Shown here piece after piece: positions 30,903 to 37,831 of a stretch of DNA of 37,831 bases. The first letter of the stretch is position 1. Every line of letters begins with the position of its first letter. Both the position numbers and the translations under genes were made by a program. This DNA is from an uncultured Alistipes sp. (GTDB lineage: Bacteria > Bacteroidota > Bacteroidia > Bacteroidales > Rikenellaceae), in assembly GCA_937880705.1 (NCBI GenBank), contig CALGRZ010000018.1:1-37831 (forward strand), read 5' to 3'. A model generated the notes under the pieces. The model was not told where the DNA came from and made no database searches. It saw nothing but the letters and a program-made list of their open reading frames with translations.

Positions 30903-33629
30903 ATGAAAAATTTTAAGCACTACTTATTTACCCTCGTTGCCTTCGTGGCAGGGTTGGTTGTGGTATCGTGTACCGAGCCCGCACCCGAGCCTACCCCCGG
31001 TGGCAAGGTGTCGGTAAATGTTGAGGTGGCCAATGTTGGTCCCGCCTCTGCAAAGTTCGATGTACTCACTTCGGGTATTAAGAGCTTCTCTTATCTGTTG
31101 TCGGATGTTGAGGCACCCGCAACAGCTATCCTGGCTTCAGGCCAGAAGGTCAACATCGAGGCTACCGATGTTGAGACCAAGAGCGAGGTTACCGTCTCGG
31201 GCCTTGATGCCGGTAATACCTACACCGTCTACTTCGCCTTCCAGCCCGCAGCAGGCGGTATCTATGAGGAGGTCATGAAGGTTGAGTTCACTACCGTGGC
31301 CTATACCGATACCGTCACCGTTGTAGATACGATGTATGATGGCTATGAGGTGCACCTCGACATCCCCGCAGAGGTTATCGAGCGTGGCAATGCCATTCGT
31401 TACACGACAGCCTCACTGCCTATGTACAACTACCAGAAGCAGCGCGAGGTAATCGAGGCCGATATGTTGCTTACCAACGCCGGTCAGTACACCACCAAGA
31501 GCCGTAACATCACCTACGATGAGTACCATAGCGTCGAGCGTGATGAGGATGGCGATCCTATGTACGATGCCGAGGGTAACGTCGCAACATTCTGCGACCC
31601 GATGACCCCCGGTGAGCCCTGTGTATTCCTCGCAGGTGAGTTTAGCTGGTACACTCTCCAGGAGTTCGATCCCGAGCTTGGTGAGGGTCACGAGGATACA
31701 GGCCCCTACGGTTGGGGTGAGGGCTACTATGTAGCTGCCTACGACTGGGAGAGATGGTACAACGAGTTTGGCATGGATGGCTACGACTCGGAGAAGTACT
31801 GGACAGGTTACTATGAGCGTGTCGATGTGGAGTGTAAGGCTCCCTCGTCGTTTGATGGTAAGGTGGATATTAAAGTCTACGATAAGACCCCTATCGACGC
31901 CATCATCCAGTTTACCCCGTCGGAGGATGTGATCTTCTACTGTGTACTGCTCCTTGAGGAGGGTGAGTATGAGGCTACGGTTCTGCCCCTGATCAACAAC
32001 CGAGAGGATTACATGCAGTGGTTCACCGGCTCGTACTTCTCTCTGTTCAACTTCGCAGCGCAGACCTACAACGAGCCCAAGGAGATCTACCTCACCGATT
32101 GGTTCGTGAACACCAAGGGCTTTGGTGGCAAGACCATCCGCGTATTTGTCACCGCTATGGGTAACAACGAGGGTAATTTGCAGTGCTTCACCGAGACATC
32201 ATTCACGCTGCCCGAGGTTGAGCTGCCTGCACCCGAGATCGAGGTTACTGCCGTGCCCAGCAACGACCCCTTCAGCGTGACATTCAATGTTCGTGCTACC
32301 AACCAGCCTATCACCGAGGCTTACTTCGCTTGCAACTACGTTCGTGAGTTCAACACCATCCTTAAGGAGTACTCTTACCTGTCACTGCTCCAGCAGATGG
32401 GTAACCCCTTCGGTCCTAACGAGATCGATCAGATCAACTCGGAGAAGGGCTTCAATATGACATGGCCCAGCCGCGATAACGCAACCACTCGTATTGCTGT
32501 GTTGGCATACAACTGGGAGGGTACGGGTAACAACCCCAACGAGGTTGGCTCGAAGGCCGTATGCGACTACACCACTCCTCACGCCAACTACCCCGAGCGT
32601 GTTGAGTCGCAGCTCTTCACTACGCTTGTTGGCGAGTGGGAGGCTACCGCACCTATGAAGACCTACGAGCTTAACGAGGACAACACCTACAAGATCACCG
32701 ACGCAGGTAACTACACCAGCAAGGTTGTTATCTCTGGTGGTGTGGAGTACCCCGAGACCCTCAGCGAGGAGGTTTACGCCGTCTACGAGGCTGCCGGTGT
32801 ATCGAGAAGCGATACCGAGGCTCTGTTCGAGGAGTTCAAGGAGCTTGCCGATCAGTACAACCGCCGCACCCGTGGCTTCAACCGTCTGTTGTGCCTCGGC
32901 TACAACTTCGCCGATAAGGCCTACATGCTCGATATGATTGCTGATCCCTGGGATCTCTTCACCGACTCCGAGTTCAACTTCTCTGAGGTATCTCATATCT
33001 TCTACGACTTCGGTCCGAAGTGGAACCTCGAGATTGATAAGGATGGTTCGGTATGGTTGCCCCTGGATATCGAGCGCGAGTTCCCGATGGAGACCTTCAA
33101 CTTCGGTATGGACTACACCTTCTACATGCTCGGTGTAGGTCAGTATAGCTTCATCGGTGCCGATGTTTACGATACCAAGGGTCAGCTACTCCTCGATGCT
33201 CGCTTCCCCGTGGAGGTATCGGAGGATGGCAACACCGTCACCATCAACCCCATCGTCTACACCGACAAGGATGGCGTTACCGAGACCTACTACCCCTGCG
33301 TAGCACAGCTCTCGATGGGTTATGCATCGCCTGTTAACCCCCGCGTTGCAGGTCCTATCGTGATGAAGCGTAAGGGTGCCTCGACAGCAGCCGTTAACAG
33401 CAACCAGAGCGTAGGTCGCGTAGCAGCTCCCGCCGTAGAGTCACTCGGCGAGGCTCCCGTGCCCATGGCTCGTCCTCACTCGATGACCAACCTCGATGCA
33501 TCGAAGATGCGTGTGTACGAGCGCGCCGTAATCGAGAATCCTATCGAGGCCGGTGAGGCTGCCTTCCATGAGCGTATGGAGAGGTATGCCAAGGAGGTAT
33601 ATGGCATCACATTTAAGGATAAGAAGTAA
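30903..33629 (+). CDS. large surface lipoprotein of unknown function, 908 aa
   Basis: I do not recognise a family for the whole protein. It starts at ATG 30903 with a lipoprotein signal ending 'GLVVVSC' (Cys23), followed by an acidic/proline stretch (TEPAPEPTPGG) typical of surface-exported Bacteroidetes lipoproteins. Residues about 33-130 look like a fibronectin type III-like module ('VSGLDAGNTYTVYFAF'); a second one begins near 'APEIEVTAVPSNDPFSVTFNV'. A later region with 'LFTTLVGEWEATAPM' and 'WNLEIDKDGSVWLPL' resembles lipocalin-like or beta-rich modules. The last 70 residues are helical and charged. It is monocistronic, with its own promoter and terminator; even codon use suggests high expression. 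Cell-surface binding or adhesion is a guess. Confidence 0.85.
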   Translation: MKNFKHYLFTLVAFVAGLVVVSCTEPAPEPTPGGKVSVNVEVANVGPASAKFDVLTSGIKSFSYLLSDVEAPATAILASGQKVNIEATDVETKSEVTVSGLDAGNTYTVYFAFQPAAGGIYEEVMKVEFTTVAYTDTVTVVDTMYDGYEVHLDIPAEVIERGNAIRYTTASLPMYNYQKQREVIEADMLLTNAGQYTTKSRNITYDEYHSVERDEDGDPMYDAEGNVATFCDPMTPGEPCVFLAGEFSWYTLQEFDPELGEGHEDTGPYGWGEGYYVAAYDWERWYNEFGMDGYDSEKYWTGYYERVDVECKAPSSFDGKVDIKVYDKTPIDAIIQFTPSEDVIFYCVLLLEEGEYEATVLPLINNREDYMQWFTGSYFSLFNFAAQTYNEPKEIYLTDWFVNTKGFGGKTIRVFVTAMGNNEGNLQCFTETSFTLPEVELPAPEIEVTAVPSNDPFSVTFNVRATNQPITEAYFACNYVREFNTILKEYSYLSLLQQMGNPFGPNEIDQINSEKGFNMTWPSRDNATTRIAVLAYNWEGTGNNPNEVGSKAVCDYTTPHANYPERVESQLFTTLVGEWEATAPMKTYELNEDNTYKITDAGNYTSKVVISGGVEYPETLSEEVYAVYEAAGVSRSDTEALFEEFKELADQYNRRTRGFNRLLCLGYNFADKAYMLDMIADPWDLFTDSEFNFSEVSHIFYDFGPKWNLEIDKDGSVWLPLDIEREFPMETFNFGMDYTFYMLGVGQYSFIGADVYDTKGQLLLDARFPVEVSEDGNTVTINPIVYTDKDGVTETYYPCVAQLSMGYASPVNPRVAGPIVMKRKGASTAAVNSNQSVGRVAAPAVESLGEAPVPMARPHSMTNLDASKMRVYERAVIENPIEAGEAAFHERMERYAKEVYGITFKDKK

Positions 33630-33676
33630 CAGCAGCAACAGTTAGCAACACATCTCTTGTTGCATAACAGCCTACA

Positions 33677-33717
33677 ATAGGGGCCTGTCCAAAGTGGATA
33701 GGCCCCTATCTTTTTTT
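33677..33717 (+). terminator. intrinsic terminator of the large lipoprotein gene
   Basis: ATAGGGGCCTGTCC (33677-33690) and GGATAGGCCCCTAT (33696-33709) form a long, almost perfect stem with a 5-nt loop, followed by CTTTTTTT. Confidence 0.92.
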
Positions 33718-33721
33718 GTGC

Positions 33722-33979
33722 ACAACATCTACCGCCTCAAGTGAGGATATCTTAAATCTTTTTCGTATCTTTGGCATCAGAGTGATGCCTCCTCTACATG
33801 ATGGCTCTGCAATAAAGAGCCTTGGAAGTGAGGATAGCATCATAATGATGCCTCTTTAGCAACCAACTCTTACAACATCTACCGCCTCAAGTGATGATAT
33901 CTGCATCATAATGATGCTTCCTCTGCATGATGGTTCTGCAATAAAGAGCCTTGGAAGTGAGGATTTTTTACTATCTTTG
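33722..33979 (+). repeat. two-hairpin promoter-bearing repeat, tandem copies D1 and D2
   Basis: D1: ACAACATCTACCGCCTCAAG (from 33722) and further, TATCTTTG (33766-33773), hairpin GGCATCA-gag-TGATGCC (33773-33789), hairpin GGCTCT-gcaataa-AGAGCC (33803-33821), then TTGGAAGTGAGGAT; 33766-33833 is identical to copy C. A further GCATCA-taa-TGATGC hairpin lies at 33837-33851. D2 repeats the leading segment from 33872, then GCATCA-taa-TGATGC (33903-33917), GGTTCT-gcaataa-AGAGCC (33932-33950) and TTGGAAGTGAGGAT, and ends in TTTTTACTATCTTTG (to 33979). The last 15 bp are also shared with copy C. The final box is the likely promoter of the nitroreductase gene. Confidence 0.92.
33972..33979 (+). promoter_or_regulatory. 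-7 promoter box of the nitroreductase/beta-galactosidase unit
   Basis: TATCTTTG at the downstream end of repeat D2. Transcription is expected to start near 33985, about 12 nt before the ATG at 33998, which makes the TTG start at 33986 unlikely. Confidence 0.6.
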
Positions 33980-33997
33980 TAAAAATTGTTGTGTACT

Positions 33998-34630
33998 ATG
34001 GCAGATAACTACCTGGAGAAGAAGATGGAGGACTATGCGCGACAGCAGACCGTGCACCGTCGTGCAGCCTCGCTGCGTAGGTTGCTGCGCGCCAATCGCA
34101 GCTACCGTGGCTACGACACCACGTTCAAGGTGCGCGAGGACCAGCTGCGCCGTATCATCGAGGTGGCAACACTTGTACCCTCGGCACGCAACCAGCAGGT
34201 GTTGCGCTTCCGCCCGGTGTTGGACGATGAGGCCGACAAGGTGCTCAAGCATATACGTCTGGGTGGTGCCCTGCCCGAGCTGAAGCTCCCCTTTGCCGGC
34301 ACCGAGCCGCGAGCCTTTGTTGTGGTATGCTCGACGGTCGAGGAGTCGAAGTATGTCGATATAGACCTCGGCATCGTGGCGCAGTCGATGCTGCTGCAAG
34401 CCGTCGAGATAGGGCTGGGTGGCATCTGCATAGGGGCCTTTGACCATGCAGCGTTGCGCGACGAGCTGGCACTGCCCCTCGAGCCATGCCTGGTGCTGGC
34501 CATAGGTCGCCCCAAGGAGCATATCGAGTTGGTGGAGTGCTCGGAGGGTGCGCCACTGAACTACTACCGCGAGGAGGGTGTGCACTATGTGCCGAAGATC
34601 AAGGCCGATGAGCTGATAATCAAACGATAA
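33998..34630 (+). CDS. nitroreductase-family FMN protein
   Basis: The 210-aa protein begins with a helical region, then 'LLRANRSYRGYDTTFKVREDQLRRIIEVATLVPSARNQQ' in pieces that match the family: a 'R(S)YR' phosphate-binding start, and 'VPSARNQQVLRF' as the FMN-contacting motif. The C-terminal half has 'IDLGIVAQSMLLQAVEIGLGGICIGAF' and 'LVLAIGRPKE', both typical. It uses FMN and NAD(P)H to reduce nitro- or quinone-like compounds; the natural substrate is unknown. ATG 33998 is chosen over TTG 33986. A GH2 beta-galactosidase gene begins 19 nt downstream; the pairing looks accidental with respect to function. Confidence 0.92.
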   Translation: MADNYLEKKMEDYARQQTVHRRAASLRRLLRANRSYRGYDTTFKVREDQLRRIIEVATLVPSARNQQVLRFRPVLDDEADKVLKHIRLGGALPELKLPFAGTEPRAFVVVCSTVEESKYVDIDLGIVAQSMLLQAVEIGLGGICIGAFDHAALRDELALPLEPCLVLAIGRPKEHIELVECSEGAPLNYYREEGVHYVPKIKADELIIKR

Positions 34631-34649
34631 CAACCTAAATGAACAATAG

Positions 34650-37760
<3,111 letters not shown>

Positions 37761-37831
37761 CCGATTGGCTCAAAAAGAAGTTGTATAACAAGGCTACTTT
37801 GTCGTTATGCTCGCCCTTGAAATCCTCACAT

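Noticed and set aside
37761..37831. Further copy of the two-hairpin repeat at the right edge (shared ATCCTCAC, inverted)
   Set aside because: Only about 11 bp match the end of the repeat, none of the hairpins is present, and the window ends; too little to claim.

Overview
The window looks like chromosomal DNA from a GC-rich member of the Bacteroidales, most likely an Alistipes-like Rikenellaceae; this is inferred from content, not from a database match. The evidence is the repeated Bacteroidetes-type -7 promoter box TAnnTTTG upstream of many genes, the lack of clear Shine-Dalgarno sites, and typical families (Porin_O/P, PepSY-like, DUF3078, a short-form glucose-6-phosphate isomerase, a Bacteroidetes-style mreBCD-mrdA-rodA block, secreted glycosidases). 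I see no phage, transposase, integrase or CRISPR array.

Layout. 1-62: a tRNA-Ser(CGA) cut by the left edge. 195-2192: two unrecognised secreted proteins. 2270-4632 (minus): gpsA then pgi. 4965-13198 (plus): a long co-directional run mreB, mreC, mreD, mrdA, rodA, surE, a NarL-type sensor kinase and its LuxR-type regulator; the first five build the rod-shape peptidoglycan machinery. 13199-13490: a 10-bp-periodic modular repeat. 13488-14886 (minus): a radical SAM/SPASM enzyme and a small lipoprotein, probably a maturase-substrate pair. 15040-17131 (plus): a cold-shock protein and ATP-dependent PEP carboxykinase. 17211-17470: a second, inverted copy of the 10-bp-periodic repeat. 17540-20046 (minus): Porin_O/P and a UPF0324 (YeiH-like) transporter. 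20205-21365: a SLOG-type protein and two small membrane proteins. 21399-23801 (minus): nfo, a GH53 galactanase and mntP. 24075-27214 (plus): a DUF3078 outer-membrane protein, a CtpA-like S41 protease and a small membrane protein with an 18-bp tandem repeat. 27376-30563 (plus): an OmpR-type two-component system followed by two PepSY-like envelope proteins. 30903-33629: a large unrecognised surface lipoprotein. 33998-37760 (plus): a nitroreductase and a secreted GH2 beta-galactosidase.

Most distinctive points: (i) the radical SAM/lipoprotein pair; (ii) a 68-bp, two-hairpin repeat, identical in copies 10 kb apart, that sits with promoter boxes in front of nfo and in front of the nitroreductase; (iii) two inverted copies of a 10-bp-periodic repeat, each between convergent genes; (iv) a two-component system whose own promoter and the PepSY-like gene promoter carry similar 11-bp-spaced repeats. 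GH53 galactanase plus secreted GH2 beta-galactosidase suggests use of plant galactans, although the two genes are not in one operon.
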